This document shows, piece after piece, positions 55,763 to 64,000 of a stretch of 64,000 nt of DNA (position 1 is the stretch's first letter; the number at the start of each line of letters is the position of its first letter). The stretch covers positions 52,115 to 116,114 of the forward strand of contig DYEU01000003.1 of assembly GCA_020725555.1 (NCBI GenBank). Direction: 5' to 3'. The position numbers and the translations under genes are program-made. The notes beneath the pieces were generated by a model. That model was given only the letters and a program-made list of their open reading frames with translations. It did no database searches and was not told where the DNA came from. This DNA comes from Desulfatibacillum sp. Its GTDB lineage: Bacteria; Desulfobacterota; Desulfobacteria; Desulfobacterales; SpSt-501.

Positions 55763-56995
55763 ATGAGAACGCCCCACTACGGATGGGTGGTCATCTTCAT
55801 GGGCATGCTGACGACGATCGCCGCCCACGGCTTCGGCCGCATGGCCTACACCCTCATCCTCCCGGCGATGAAGGACGGCCTGAAGTTCGACTACACCCAG
55901 CTCGGGCTGCTCGGGACGGGAAACTTCGTCGGCTACCTCGCCATGGCCCTCATCGGGGGGTTCCTCGCCGCCCGTTTCGGAACCCGCCGGGTCATCGGCC
56001 TTGCACTCCTTCTGCTCGCCGTGTCGCTCATGGCGACCGGCCTGGCCCACAGCTTCGGCTTCGCCCTGGCGATGCGTTTCCTCACGGGGCTCGCCAACGG
56101 CGCGGCCTACGTCCCCGCCATGGCCCTGGGCTCTGCCTGGTTTGCGATGCGCCGCCGGGGGTTCGCGACCGGGATCGTCTCCGGCGGGATCGGCGCGGGC
56201 ACGCTGATCTCCGGCCTGCTGGTCCCCCCGATCATCGCCGCCCAGGGGGTCGAGGGCTGGCGCACGGCCTGGGAGGTGCTCGGCGGGATCGCGCTGGGCA
56301 TTGCCGCACTGGTCGCCTTCTTGATCCGCAACCGTCCGGAGGACAAGGGGCTTCTACCGATCGGAGCCGCGGCGGATGCGCCTCCGGCCGCACCGGCGGC
56401 CGGCCCCCGCCTCTCCTCGTGGCAATGGTCCGCCGTCTACCGCAAGGGCGCCGTATGGTACCTGGGCCTCGTCTATTTCTTCTACGGCGCCTCCTACATC
56501 ATCTACATGACGTTTTTCGCGGCCTACCTGGTCAAGGAAATCGGCTTGTCCCAGGCTTTCGCCGGCGGGCTGTGGGCCGCGGTCGGCGCTCTGAGCACCT
56601 TCTGCGGCATCCTCTGGGGCGGGATCTCCGACCGCCTCGGCCGAAGCCGCGGGGCGGCGCTCGCCTATCTCGTGCTCGCTCTCGCCTACACGGTCTTCGC
56701 GCTCGTCCAATCGCCCTTCGGCTTCACCCTCTCCGCCGTCCTTTTCGGGTTGAGCGCCTGGAGCATCCCGACCATCATGGCGGCGGCGGCCGGCGATCAT
56801 CTCGGGCCGCGGCTTGCGCCCGCAGGGCTGGGGTTCATCACGCTCTTTTTCGGGATCGGCCAGGCCGCCGGCCCCGCCTTCGGCGGCTTCCTCGCCGATG
56901 CACGCGGCACCTTCACGCTTCCTTTCCTTGTCGCCGCCGCGATCTCGCTCGCCGGCTCTGTTGCGGCGATTTTTACCAGAAAACCCTCTCTCTAA
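55763..56995 (+). CDS. Major facilitator superfamily transporter
   Basis: The 410-residue protein has twelve hydrophobic segments. It starts MRTPHYGWVVIFMGMLTTIA behind GGCGAGG. The MFS loop-2 motif appears as ALIGGFLAARFGTRRVIGLA and its repeat in the second half as WGGISDRLGRSRGAALAYLV. The opening and the GIVSGGIGAGTLISGLLVPP segment resemble the YbfB/YjiJ or oxalate/formate-type branches. The substrate is undetermined. Direct repeats begin right at its stop codon. Confidence 0.9.
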   Translation: MRTPHYGWVVIFMGMLTTIAAHGFGRMAYTLILPAMKDGLKFDYTQLGLLGTGNFVGYLAMALIGGFLAARFGTRRVIGLALLLLAVSLMATGLAHSFGFALAMRFLTGLANGAAYVPAMALGSAWFAMRRRGFATGIVSGGIGAGTLISGLLVPPIIAAQGVEGWRTAWEVLGGIALGIAALVAFLIRNRPEDKGLLPIGAAADAPPAAPAAGPRLSSWQWSAVYRKGAVWYLGLVYFFYGASYIIYMTFFAAYLVKEIGLSQAFAGGLWAAVGALSTFCGILWGGISDRLGRSRGAALAYLVLALAYTVFALVQSPFGFTLSAVLFGLSAWSIPTIMAAAAGDHLGPRLAPAGLGFITLFFGIGQAAGPAFGGFLADARGTFTLPFLVAAAISLAGSVAAIFTRKPSL

Positions 56996-57032
56996 CAGGG
57001 GACGTCTACAGGGGACGTCCATTCTTATATCA
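56991..57032 (+). repeat. Direct repeat (left copy) flanking the SprT/DUF2786 gene
   Basis: A duplicated ACAGGGGACG (56995-57004 and 57008-57017) leads into TCCATTCTTATATCA. A near-identical arrangement in the same orientation lies at 58581-58624. The remaining DNA to 57331 contains nothing else I recognise. Confidence 0.65.
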
Positions 57033-57331
57033 TTTGCGTCCGATGCCCGGGTCGATGGCGCAAGAACGCCTCACCCGCAGGGATTCGAGAGGGGCCGACT
57101 GACGGCCTCTACATCACCGAGGCCGTCGGCAATTCCACACGGTCGCAGGACCGGCCGGCGCCGGGAAAGGATCCGCAAGCGATAGGCGTTGAGGTCGGCC
57201 ATGAAAGGCGAAACGCCCATCGCCCCGATCCGTAATGCGACCGCGACCTGATGGGTTGATCTTCGGCCGGGCTTGATTGAAGGTAGGAATTCAACCGAAG
57301 ACCGCGTGGAAGTCTTCCGGAGGGGTTATGT

Positions 57332-58510
57332 TCATCCCGGGAGCCTCGGCGCGGCGGAGGCGTTCGAGTGCGACTCGAGCCCCCGGGAGAGCACCATTTC
57401 CCTGCCGACCTTCCTTCCTGCGTAGTAAGAGGATCGCAGGGCAAGCCCCGGCCGACCGATTGCGCGCAGCCTGCCGTAGCGCTGCCTGAGATAGGCTCCG
57501 AGCGCCGGATCGAAGACGTTCACCAAGTCCGTGCAAGGCCGCCCTCCAAAACGGCCGGCACCCGCTTCCGCCGCCCGTTCCGCCCGGATCCGCTCGGAGA
57601 GGCGTCTGCGCTCCTCTTCCAGTTGAGAATAAAAACCGGATGCGACCCCCAGCGCGAACTGACGGTAGTCGCGGCCGGTGAACCCGTGAGCCCCGCGGGC
57701 CATGTCCCATTGCCGCCGGATCGTGTTCTCGATGAAGTCGAACACGTACAAGGCCAGTTCGACGTCGTGAGGCCTCCCGGAGATTTCCGGCACGTTTCCC
57801 ACGCATCCCTGCGCAACGACCCAGGCGGGGACCCAAACCGCTTCGACGAAAAAAAAGCGCTGGAGAATGTTGGCGATGAGAAAAACATGCCGCGGATGCC
57901 GTCTTGCGGGCGAGCACAGATAACGGCTTATGAATTCGCGCGGCCTGCCCTCCTCGATCTCGGAAAGGTGGTGGCGGGCGATCAGCTCGCTTGCCTTGGC
58001 GGCGGCCGCGCGCGCCTCTTCCGGAAAAGGGCTTCGTGCGAGCGAAAGAAGCTTGCGGACCTTGACCCTGAGCCGATCCAGGCGTTCGTCGCGGCCGTCG
58101 CGTGGGCTCCCCCGGGGGGCGTCAAAGGACTCCCGGCTTCTGGCGGCCGCGGGGTCCGCACCCAGGCGGGTGCACAGGGAGCGAAAGACGGGGCCGTGGT
58201 CCGCTTGGGTCCGGCCTTCCGGGTGAACGGAGGCCCAGAGGTGGGCGACCTCGTGCAAGAAGACGTCGCGCACGGCATCGAAGCGCTGCGCGGCGGCGAA
58301 CTCGGCGTTGATCCGGATCGTCCAGGTCTCCGTATCGGCCGTGCCGAGTTTTCGCATTTCGGCAAGCAGGATGTTGGGCCGCAGCGCAATCTGCGGGTCA
58401 AGTCCGGCCGGGGCCTTGCGCAAGGCCTGCTCGTACTCCCAGCATAACCCGCGCAGAAGGGAGCGCGACAGCGACTCCTCGATTTCCCGCCATGAAGGTC
58501 CGCCCGGCAA
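57332..58510 (-). CDS. SprT-like zinc metallopeptidase fused to DUF2786
   Basis: The 392-residue protein starts at TTG 58510, the only start codon before the conserved region, seven nt after GGGGAG. Residues 10-110 have the metallopeptidase helix VFLHEVAHLWASVHPE (His86, Glu87, His90) followed by DHGPVFRSLCTRLG (His105), like SprT/WSS1-type proteases. Residues about 145-200 match DUF2786: LDRLRVKVRKLLSLARSPFP then AKASELIARHHLSEIE. The rest is basic and helical (ALGVASGFYSQLEEERRRLS). Such fusions have unknown roles, perhaps DNA-protein crosslink or mobile-element functions. The gene is enclosed by direct repeats. Confidence 0.78.
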   Translation of the reverse strand: MPGGPSWREIEESLSRSLLRGLCWEYEQALRKAPAGLDPQIALRPNILLAEMRKLGTADTETWTIRINAEFAAAQRFDAVRDVFLHEVAHLWASVHPEGRTQADHGPVFRSLCTRLGADPAAARSRESFDAPRGSPRDGRDERLDRLRVKVRKLLSLARSPFPEEARAAAAKASELIARHHLSEIEEGRPREFISRYLCSPARRHPRHVFLIANILQRFFFVEAVWVPAWVVAQGCVGNVPEISGRPHDVELALYVFDFIENTIRRQWDMARGAHGFTGRDYRQFALGVASGFYSQLEEERRRLSERIRAERAAEAGAGRFGGRPCTDLVNVFDPALGAYLRQRYGRLRAIGRPGLALRSSYYAGRKVGREMVLSRGLESHSNASAAPRLPG

Positions 58511-58580
58511 CGGCCCGCTCCCCGCTTGAACTCGCCTGTCTGATCATAGACGACGGCCCAGGGAGGATGCAACCGCCCGG

Positions 58581-58624
58581 CAACATAGGGGACGGCAACA
58601 TAGGGGACGTCCATTCTCATATCA
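58581..58624 (+). repeat. Direct repeat (right copy) flanking the SprT/DUF2786 gene
   Basis: CAACATAGGGGACG occurs twice in tandem (58581-58594 and 58596-58609) and runs into TCCATTCTCATATCA, matching the left copy at 56991-57032 in sequence and orientation. Between here and 58944 I see no gene I can support. Confidence 0.65.
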
Positions 58625-58944
58625 CTACACGGCCAAGAACGTGGGGTCGACCCTGGCTTGCTTGAAAATCCGATCCCGAGCGCACGGCGGCCGTGCGGCA
58701 CGATGGGTTCGAGGTCTGCGGCCCGGCGATCGAAAGCCTTTCGGCCGAGGGGTTTCCCGAGGAGGGAATCGGGGCGGCCGCTTCCCTGACGAGGCGAGAA
58801 GGTCAATCCTGCTCCCCCCGATCGCCGCACCCCTGGGGGCGGGATGTACGGCGGGTCGCAACATACCTTCGGGCGCTGGAAACAGCCCGGCAAGCCTCTG
58901 AAGCAAGCCCCTTGGCCAGGCCCGCGCGCAGGCCCTCCCCTCTT

Positions 58945-59361
58945 TTATGACGTCCGCTTCAGCCGGTAATGCAGGTGTTCGTTCCAGCCGGTCATTTCGT
59001 CCAGCTCGCGCCTTGTCGCAAAACCGAGGACCTTGCGCTGGAAGAAGTCCACGGTGATGCACATCTGGCAGGTGCGGTGCCAGAGGATCGAGGGGGCGAC
59101 AACGGAGAGCTCCTCTCCGAAGTAATACTCCTCGGAGAGGCAGAGTTGGACGGCCTCGAGCAGGATGTCCTGTACGACGGCAAGCTCGGGCTCCCCGCCG
59201 AAGAAGTGCCGCCACTTGGCGACGAAGCCGGCGCTCAGGCTCTCGACGATTCGGTCTTCGCCCGCCTGGCGGATCCGTTGGGGGGCGAACTCTTCCATAC
59301 AGACAACCACTATCGCCTCCTCCAGAAAAAACTTTAGAATTATCAGCACGTTTTGCCACAT
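58945..59361 (-). CDS. Orphan protein of unknown function
   Basis: From ATG 59361 the product is 138 residues; ATG 59409 would add 16. It has a mildly hydrophobic helical start (MWQNVLIILKFFLEEAIVVV), then MEEFAPQRIRQAGEDRIVES, FVAKWRHFFGGEPELAVVQD and a C-terminal RHL-like tail HLHYRLKRTS. Codon composition is reasonable, and this frame looks more protein-like than the overlapping opposite frame at 58969-59337. No family was recognised. It is divergent from the acetyltransferase gene. Confidence 0.42.
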   Translation of the reverse strand: MWQNVLIILKFFLEEAIVVVCMEEFAPQRIRQAGEDRIVESLSAGFVAKWRHFFGGEPELAVVQDILLEAVQLCLSEEYYFGEELSVVAPSILWHRTCQMCITVDFFQRKVLGFATRRELDEMTGWNEHLHYRLKRTS

Positions 59362-59447
59362 CGTGGCTCTCGACAAGACCACCCTGCCCAGGATAGAAGG
59401 GCGCCGCATCTCCGTTGCGCAAGAAATCGTTTGCGGCCTTGCTTCCC

Positions 59448-59930
59448 ATGAGACCGATCCCTTCCCCCCTCGTTCTTCGCCGCGCCCGCGAATCCGATCT
59501 CGAGGCGCTCCTTCTCTTGATCCACGACACCATCGATGTCAGCTACCGCGGCGTCTATCCGGAGAGCGCCATCGAATTTTTCAAGAACCATCACCGCCGG
59601 GAGAGGATCGTGGAGCGCCTCCGCGGCGGTGTCGTGCTGGTCTTCGAGAGGACAAACCGCCTGATCGCGACCGGCGCGCTTGTCGGTAACGAGATCCTCG
59701 GCGTTTTCGTCGCCCCCGATCATCAGCGCCGCGACTTTGGAAGGCGGATCATGCTCGTTCTCGAGTCCCATGCGAAGGGGCTTGGCTTGCGCTCCGTGAC
59801 GCTCAGCGTGTCTCTTCCGGCCGAGCGGTTCTACCGCGCGATAGGCTACGAGATCCTCAAGCCCCGCCACATCGAGATGCCCGACGGCGAGCGCCTCGAC
59901 TACTGGGAAGCCTGGAAGATCATCCCCTGA
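59448..59930 (+). CDS. GNAT-family N-acetyltransferase
   Basis: The 160-residue product from ATG 59448 (TTG 59415 is an alternative) has the GNAT order. It opens [20 protein letters not shown], then beta strands [19 protein letters not shown]. The acetyl-CoA loop is [20 protein letters not shown] (QRRDFG in place of the usual QxxGxG/A), and the last motif is [20 protein letters not shown]. The substrate is unknown. It stands alone between an orphan gene and the chemoreceptor. Confidence 0.88.
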   Translation: MRPIPSPLVLRRARESDLEALLLLIHDTIDVSYRGVYPESAIEFFKNHHRRERIVERLRGGVVLVFERTNRLIATGALVGNEILGVFVAPDHQRRDFGRRIMLVLESHAKGLGLRSVTLSVSLPAERFYRAIGYEILKPRHIEMPDGERLDYWEAWKIIP

Positions 59931-60147
59931 AGCCTCAACCCACTGTTTGTCCCCCGCCCGTTTCGTTTTTGACGACCCCACAAATCGTCCTTTCCCCTGG
60001 GCGTCTCTATCCCCTGGGGCGGCCGCCCCCCGGAGACGGCCGGCGACAATTTGCTTAAGTAATTTGCACAAGCGGCCGAAAGAGGGGCTCGAAAGACTCT
60101 GCGCATCGCCTGGCGCAGGAAAATCCCCATCCGGAGGATCCCTTCAA

Positions 60148-62067
60148 ATGAAAAAGAAACGATCCCTCGCCTTCAAACTCATCACCGGCGGCATCCTGAT
60201 CGCGCTCGTGCCGGTGGCCGCGATCGGCGCCTATGCGCTTTGGAAAGCAAGCGCTTCCCTGACCGAGCTGTCCCGGGAGCGCGCCGTCGTCACCGCCCGC
60301 AGCCTCGCCGAGACGGTCGATCTCGTGCTCGCCGAGGAGGTGAAGCTCATCTCCGAGCAGGCCGCGCGGCCCGGCCTCAGACAGGCCGCGGCCCGCGTGC
60401 GCGAGGCCGGCGCGGAGGCGGCCGCCGATGAGATCGCGCTGCTCAACCGCGAGCTCTCCGCCGCCCAGAAGGCCCTCGGCCAGGATTACGAGCTTCTGAT
60501 CCTCGTCGGCCTGGAGGGCAAGGTCTTCGCCGACGGCACAGGCGGCACGCAAAAAGGCATCGACATCGCCAACCGCCCCTACTTCCAGAAGGCCAAGGCG
60601 GGGGAGACCGCGATCTCGGAGCCGGTCGTCTCCCGCGCCTCGGGCAGTCTCGTCCTCCCGATCGCCGTCCCGGTGAAGGACGAGCAGGGGAAAACGGCCG
60701 GCGTGCTGGCGAGCGTCCTGCGGATCGGCTTTCTGACCGAGAAGATTCTCGACGTGAAGATCGGGAAAACCGGCTACCCCTTCATCGTCAACGCCGCCGG
60801 CCTCGTGATCGGGCACCCGAACAAGGAGCTCATCCTCAAGACCGACATCAGCCAGATCCCCGAAATGGGGGCGCTCTACAAAGCCCTCGGTACGATTAAG
60901 ACCGGGGTCGAGGCCTACCGCTTCAAGGGGGTGGACAAGATCGCGGGCTTTGCCCCCGTTTCGCGCACGGGATGGAGCCTCGTCGTCACCCAGGACGAGG
61001 CCGAGTTCCTCGAAAGCGCGCGCGACATCCGCAACGCCGTCGCTTTAGGCGGAAGCCTCTTCCTCGCCGTGACCGTGCTCTCGGTTTTCTTCTTCGCCCG
61101 CTCGCTTTCGCGGCCCATCGGCCGCGTGGTCGATCTCGTCCACGCCGGGGCCGAGGAGGTCGCCGCCGCCTCCTCCCAGGTCTCCTCCTCCAGCCAGAAC
61201 CTCGCCGCGGGCGCCTCCGAGCAGGCGGCCTCGATCCAGGAGACCTCCGCCTCGCTCGAGGAGATCTCCTCCATGACCAAGCAGAACGCGGCCCATGCCG
61301 CCCAGGCAAACGGCCTTGTCTCCGAGGCCAACGAGATCATCGAGCGGGCCAACCGCTCCATGGCCCAGCTGATCGAGGCCATGCGCGAAATCTCCTCCTC
61401 GAGCCTGGAGACCCAGAAGATCGTCAAGACGATCGACGAGATCGCCTTCCAGACCAATCTCCTCGCCCTGAACGCGGCCGTCGAGGCGGCCCGCGCCGGC
61501 GAGGCCGGGGCCGGGTTCGCCGTCGTCGCCGACGAGGTGCGCAACCTCGCCATCCGCGCCGCCGAGGCCGCCCGCAACACCTCCTCGCTCATCGAGGGCT
61601 CGGTCAAGCGCATCCAGGACGGCACCGGCCTGGTCGACACCACCCACACCGCCTTCGCCGAGGTCGCCCAGAGCGCGCGCAAGATCGCCGACCTCGTCGC
61701 CGAAATCAACGCCGCCTCAAACGAGCAGGCCCAGGGCGTCGACCAGATCAACAAGGCGGTCTCCGAGATGGACAAGGTCGTGCAGCAAAACGCCGCCACC
61801 GCCGAGGAGTCCGCCTCGGCCTCCGAAGAGCTGAACGCCCAGGCCGAGCAGATGAAGGCCGCCATCGCCGAGCTCGTCGCCATCGTCGGAGGAAACGCCT
61901 CCCTCGGCAAGGGGCGCTCATCGGCGAAACCGGAAAAGCAGCCCGCCCCGGCCGAAAAGGCCTCCTCCGCCATCCAGCGGATCGCATCCCGGGTCAAGCC
62001 GAAAGCGGCTCCAAAGGCCGAAGAGGTGATCCCCATGGCGAACGCCGAGGATCTCAAGGACTTCTAA
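60148..62067 (+). CDS. Methyl-accepting chemotaxis protein with Cache-type sensor
   Basis: The 639-residue protein has TM1 at about 12-32, a periplasmic double-Cache-like domain of about 250 residues ([60 protein letters not shown]), and TM2 near 295-312. A short HAMP-like region ([14 protein letters not shown]) leads to the signalling coiled coil. The hairpin tip is [20 protein letters not shown] and continues [17 protein letters not shown] basic linker ends in [10 protein letters not shown], which might be a CheR/CheB tether. GGAGG lies upstream. CheW follows 57 nt later. Ligand is unknown. Confidence 0.94.
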   Translation: MKKKRSLAFKLITGGILIALVPVAAIGAYALWKASASLTELSRERAVVTARSLAETVDLVLAEEVKLISEQAARPGLRQAAARVREAGAEAAADEIALLNRELSAAQKALGQDYELLILVGLEGKVFADGTGGTQKGIDIANRPYFQKAKAGETAISEPVVSRASGSLVLPIAVPVKDEQGKTAGVLASVLRIGFLTEKILDVKIGKTGYPFIVNAAGLVIGHPNKELILKTDISQIPEMGALYKALGTIKTGVEAYRFKGVDKIAGFAPVSRTGWSLVVTQDEAEFLESARDIRNAVALGGSLFLAVTVLSVFFFARSLSRPIGRVVDLVHAGAEEVAAASSQVSSSSQNLAAGASEQAASIQETSASLEEISSMTKQNAAHAAQANGLVSEANEIIERANRSMAQLIEAMREISSSSLETQKIVKTIDEIAFQTNLLALNAAVEAARAGEAGAGFAVVADEVRNLAIRAAEAARNTSSLIEGSVKRIQDGTGLVDTTHTAFAEVAQSARKIADLVAEINAASNEQAQGVDQINKAVSEMDKVVQQNAATAEESASASEELNAQAEQMKAAIAELVAIVGGNASLGKGRSSAKPEKQPAPAEKASSAIQRIASRVKPKAAPKAEEVIPMANAEDLKDF

Positions 62068-62124
62068 CCGAGAACGAATGGCCGCTCGCCCCGGAAAACG
62101 GGCTCAAGCAGGGAGAGACGACGC

Positions 62125-62628
62125 ATGGAACAGGAACAGGGAACAGGCCCCCTCGATCTGTCGGGGAAGTATTTGACCTTTACGCTCGCCAACGAGCACT
62201 ACGGCATCCGCATCACGAAGATCAAGGAGATCATCGGCATCATGCCCATCACCTTCGTCCCGCAGACGCCCGCCCATGTGAAGGGCGTCATCAACCTGCG
62301 CGGCAAGGTGATCCCGGTGGTCGATCTGCGGCTCGCCTTCGGGCTCGCGCAGAAGGACTACGTCGAGCGCACCTGCATCATCGTGGTCGAGGTGGCAAAC
62401 GATGAGGGAGGGGTCCTCCGGATCGGCATCGTCGTCGATACGGTCTCCGAGGTCATGAACCTGCGTGCCGAGGACATCGAGCAAGCCCCGGCCTTCGGCG
62501 GAGGCGTCAAGACGGAGTACATCCTGGGCATGGCCAAGAGCAGCGACGGGGTGAAGATCCTGCTCGACATCGACCGCGTTCTGACAAAGGATGCCTCCGA
62601 AAAGCTCTTCCAGCAGATGGCGGCTTGA
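62125..62628 (+). CDS. cheW: Chemotaxis coupling protein CheW
   Basis: The 167-residue protein is a single CheW domain. Landmarks are LTFTLANEHYGIRITKIKEI, ITFVPQTPAHVKGVINLRGK followed by VIPVVDLRLAFGL, GIVVDTVSEVMNLRAEDIEQ, and the final KILLDIDRVL. CheW links chemoreceptors to CheA kinase. It adjoins the receptor gene with no cheA, cheR or cheB nearby, so it is a receptor-CheW pair that must use chemotaxis components encoded elsewhere. A terminator follows. Confidence 0.95.
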   Translation: MEQEQGTGPLDLSGKYLTFTLANEHYGIRITKIKEIIGIMPITFVPQTPAHVKGVINLRGKVIPVVDLRLAFGLAQKDYVERTCIIVVEVANDEGGVLRIGIVVDTVSEVMNLRAEDIEQAPAFGGGVKTEYILGMAKSSDGVKILLDIDRVLTKDASEKLFQQMAA

Positions 62629-62692
62629 AGGGTGACCGAAGGCAACCGCTCGACAAGGCTTCGCTGACGGAAATCGCTTGGCGGAAAGATCG

Positions 62693-62743
62693 AGGCCCGG
62701 CATCCTTCCCGCCGTTTGGGAAAGACGCCGGGCCTTCATTTTT
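62693..62743 (+). terminator. Rho-independent terminator after cheW
   Basis: AGGCCCGGC (62693-62701) pairs with GCCGGGCCT (62727-62735) around a 25-nt internal loop region, followed by TCATTTTT. It closes the receptor-cheW transcript. Confidence 0.75.
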
Positions 62744-62792
62744 GGCGCCGACGAATCCCCGGTGCGCATCATCAGCACGAAAAAGATGCAAA

Positions 62793-62822
62793 TTGGATTC
62801 TTGAAGCCGGACGTGTTAGAAT
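62793..62822 (+). promoter_or_regulatory. Putative promoter of the membrane sensor gene
   Basis: TTGGAT (62793-62798) and TAGAAT (62817-62822) with an 18-nt spacer lie about 100 nt before ATG 62921 in a locally AT-rich patch. Confidence 0.4.
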
Positions 62823-62920
62823 TTTTGCAGTGGCCGCTCCCGCTATCCTTTCCCTCCCCTGCGCATGAAACATCGGATCGGCTGCCTCCGCCTCCAAGGC
62901 CCCCCAAGGAGCCCTGAACC

Positions 62921-64000
62921 ATGAGTGACCCCTCCTCCCCACCCTCAGGATCCATCACGGCCGGCCTGAGGCGCAGCATGCTTGCGCTTTCGCTTGCCCC
63001 GTTTCTCGCTTTTTTCGTGATCACCCTGGCCGGCGCCTGGGTCGCCCAGCGCCACGTGGCCGGCCTGATCACGGGCTCCATGAGAAAGCTCGAGATCGAG
63101 ATCGAGCGCCATGCGATCAAGGACGCCGAGCTCCAGATCCAGGCCCGCGCCCGCGACATCGCCGGCGAGATCGAGGCGATCCTCAAGACCCACCGCGGCG
63201 TGACCATGGAGCAGCTGCAGCAAAGCGAGTTGGTCCAGCGCGTCGCCGTGCAGCGGGTGGGGCTCTCGGGCTACAGCTGCCTCTACGAGGCGGAAACCGG
63301 CATCATGCGCTTTCACCCCAACGCCGACCTCGTCGACAAGCCGCTGAGCCTTCTTGCCGAGAAGCTGCCCTCTTTCTGGAAAACCTTTGAGCCTTCGCTC
63401 GCGGGCGTCGAGACCGCGGGGTTCTACGACTGGATCGAGCCGGACGGCCGCACGAGCCACAAGTACATGGTGATGACCCCGATCGGGGTTCCCTTCGCAG
63501 GGAAAACCCTGATGGTCGCGGCCACGATCTACATCGACGAGTTTCTTGCCCATCCGGCCTTCACGCGGGCCCAGGCGGCGGCGATCGAGCGCGAATACTC
63601 CGATTTCGTGGAAAGGCAGGTGCTGCTGAGTGTGCTGGCGGTTTGTGTGATCCTCGCCATCACCCTGGTTGCGATTGCGCTCCTGAACGGCCGTGCGGCG
63701 AGAAGGTTCGTTCAGCCTTTCCGCGAGCTTCTGGGTGCCGTCGAGCAGTTCGGGAAAGACCCTTCCAGGGCCGGGGGCCCGCCGCCCTTTCTCGAGCGCC
63801 AAGACGAGATCGGCGAGCTCGCCCGCACCTACGACCGCATGCGGCTGCACATCGCCGATCAGATCCGGCGCTTGCGGCAGGCCCTTGTCCGCCTGCGGGA
63901 GATGAAGGCGGAAATCGCCGAGAGCGAGGAGCGGTTCCGCAAGGCCTTCGAGGAGGCCTCGATCGGCATGACGCTCGTATCGCCCGAGGGGCTCTTCCTC
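62921..64000 (+). CDS. Membrane sensor with Cache, HAMP and PAS domains (3' end outside window)
   Basis: The 360 visible residues show TM1 (ALSLAPFLAFFVITLAGAWV) and a periplasmic Cache domain (VGLSGYSCLYEAETGIMRFH, FYDWIEPDGRTSHKYMVMTP, TLMVAATIYIDEFLAHPAFT). TM2 (LLSVLAVCVILAITLVAIAL) follows, then a HAMP domain (FVQPFRELLGAVEQFGKDPS to DEIGELARTYDRMRL), a coiled linker and the start of a PAS domain (EERFRKAFEEASIGMTLVSP). The output domain, kinase, GGDEF or other, lies beyond the window. It begins behind AAGGAG and after a terminator, so it forms its own transcript. Confidence 0.88.
   Translation, partial: MSDPSSPPSGSITAGLRRSMLALSLAPFLAFFVITLAGAWVAQRHVAGLITGSMRKLEIEIERHAIKDAELQIQARARDIAGEIEAILKTHRGVTMEQLQQSELVQRVAVQRVGLSGYSCLYEAETGIMRFHPNADLVDKPLSLLAEKLPSFWKTFEPSLAGVETAGFYDWIEPDGRTSHKYMVMTPIGVPFAGKTLMVAATIYIDEFLAHPAFTRAQAAAIEREYSDFVERQVLLSVLAVCVILAITLVAIALLNGRAARRFVQPFRELLGAVEQFGKDPSRAGGPPPFLERQDEIGELARTYDRMRLHIADQIRRLRQALVRLREMKAEIAESEERFRKAFEEASIGMTLVSPEGLFL

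Noticed and set aside
58969..59337. Plus-strand frame antisense to the orphan gene at 58945-59361
   Set aside because: Its translation is acidic low-complexity without pattern; the minus-strand frame looks more like a protein.
59931..60147. Possible cyclic-di-GMP riboswitch before the chemoreceptor
   Set aside because: The GEMM core elements were not found; only short GC stems and a repeated AATTTGC are visible. No sigma-28 or sigma-54 promoter could be supported either.

Overview
The window is GC-rich bacterial chromosome with dense, short-spaced genes, TTG/GTG starts and conventional -35/-10 promoters. Gene content points to a diderm: LptE, an LptA-like protein, MacAB-type export, SecDF-YajC and RNase G. 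The citramalate/leucine/ilv operon, NosL-like protein and PilZ/PAS signalling suit a Desulfobacterota-type ('deltaproteobacterial') organism. That placement is inference, because no rRNA or tRNA gene is present.

Layout. 1-7850: the end of a Pro/Arg repeat protein, then an exported PASTA/calcium-repeat protein translationally coupled to a giant SpvB/FG-GAP/RHS protein. The RHS C-terminal tip and the small exported protein after it switch abruptly to AT-rich DNA, as in a swapped toxin-immunity module. 7851-12940: accessory DNA with a frameshifted IS1380-like fragment, DUF3795 and LysE-family genes flanked by hairpins that faintly resemble attC sites, a TolB-propeller/lipase lipoprotein, and an IS630 copy with internal deletions between intact inverted repeats. 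12940-16170: small secreted or membrane proteins, a PhoA-type alkaline phosphatase, a small orphan gene and a strong terminator. 16215-21791: MacA-like adaptor (with an unusual LTxxQ-like insert), MacB-type ATPase and permease, a fused SpmA-SpmB protein and an LptA-like protein. 21806-34436: housekeeping genes (TPR protein, ftsB, rpsT, lptE, leuS, rng, yajC-secD-secF, dprA, topA).

34446-41206 is a branched-chain amino-acid operon, ilvB-ilvN-ilvC-cimA-leuA. It is preceded by a textbook attenuator: promoter, a 30-residue leader peptide rich in Leu/Ile/Val, a 13-bp antiterminator stem and a terminator with a U-run. CimA plus LeuA make 2-oxobutyrate and the leucine precursor from pyruvate and acetyl-CoA, and IlvBNC serves all three amino acids. 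41225-50200: pyrD, a Cys-rich PAS sigma-54 activator, a double PilZ protein, a ribbon-helix-helix protein, mnmA, mtaB, a PAS hybrid histidine kinase and a PEBP protein. 50541-55665: an unknown conserved-looking protein, then a tightly coupled five-gene operon (NosL-like protein, His-rich one-TM protein, FtsX-like permease, ABC ATPase, CPFC membrane protein). I consider this operon the best candidate for an undescribed system. 55763-59930: an MFS transporter, a SprT/DUF2786 metallopeptidase gene enclosed by direct repeats, an orphan gene and a GNAT acetyltransferase. 60148-64000: a chemoreceptor, CheW and a membrane sensor cut by the window end.

No rRNA, tRNA or CRISPR array was seen. All calls come from reading the sequence and recalled family knowledge; no database search was run.
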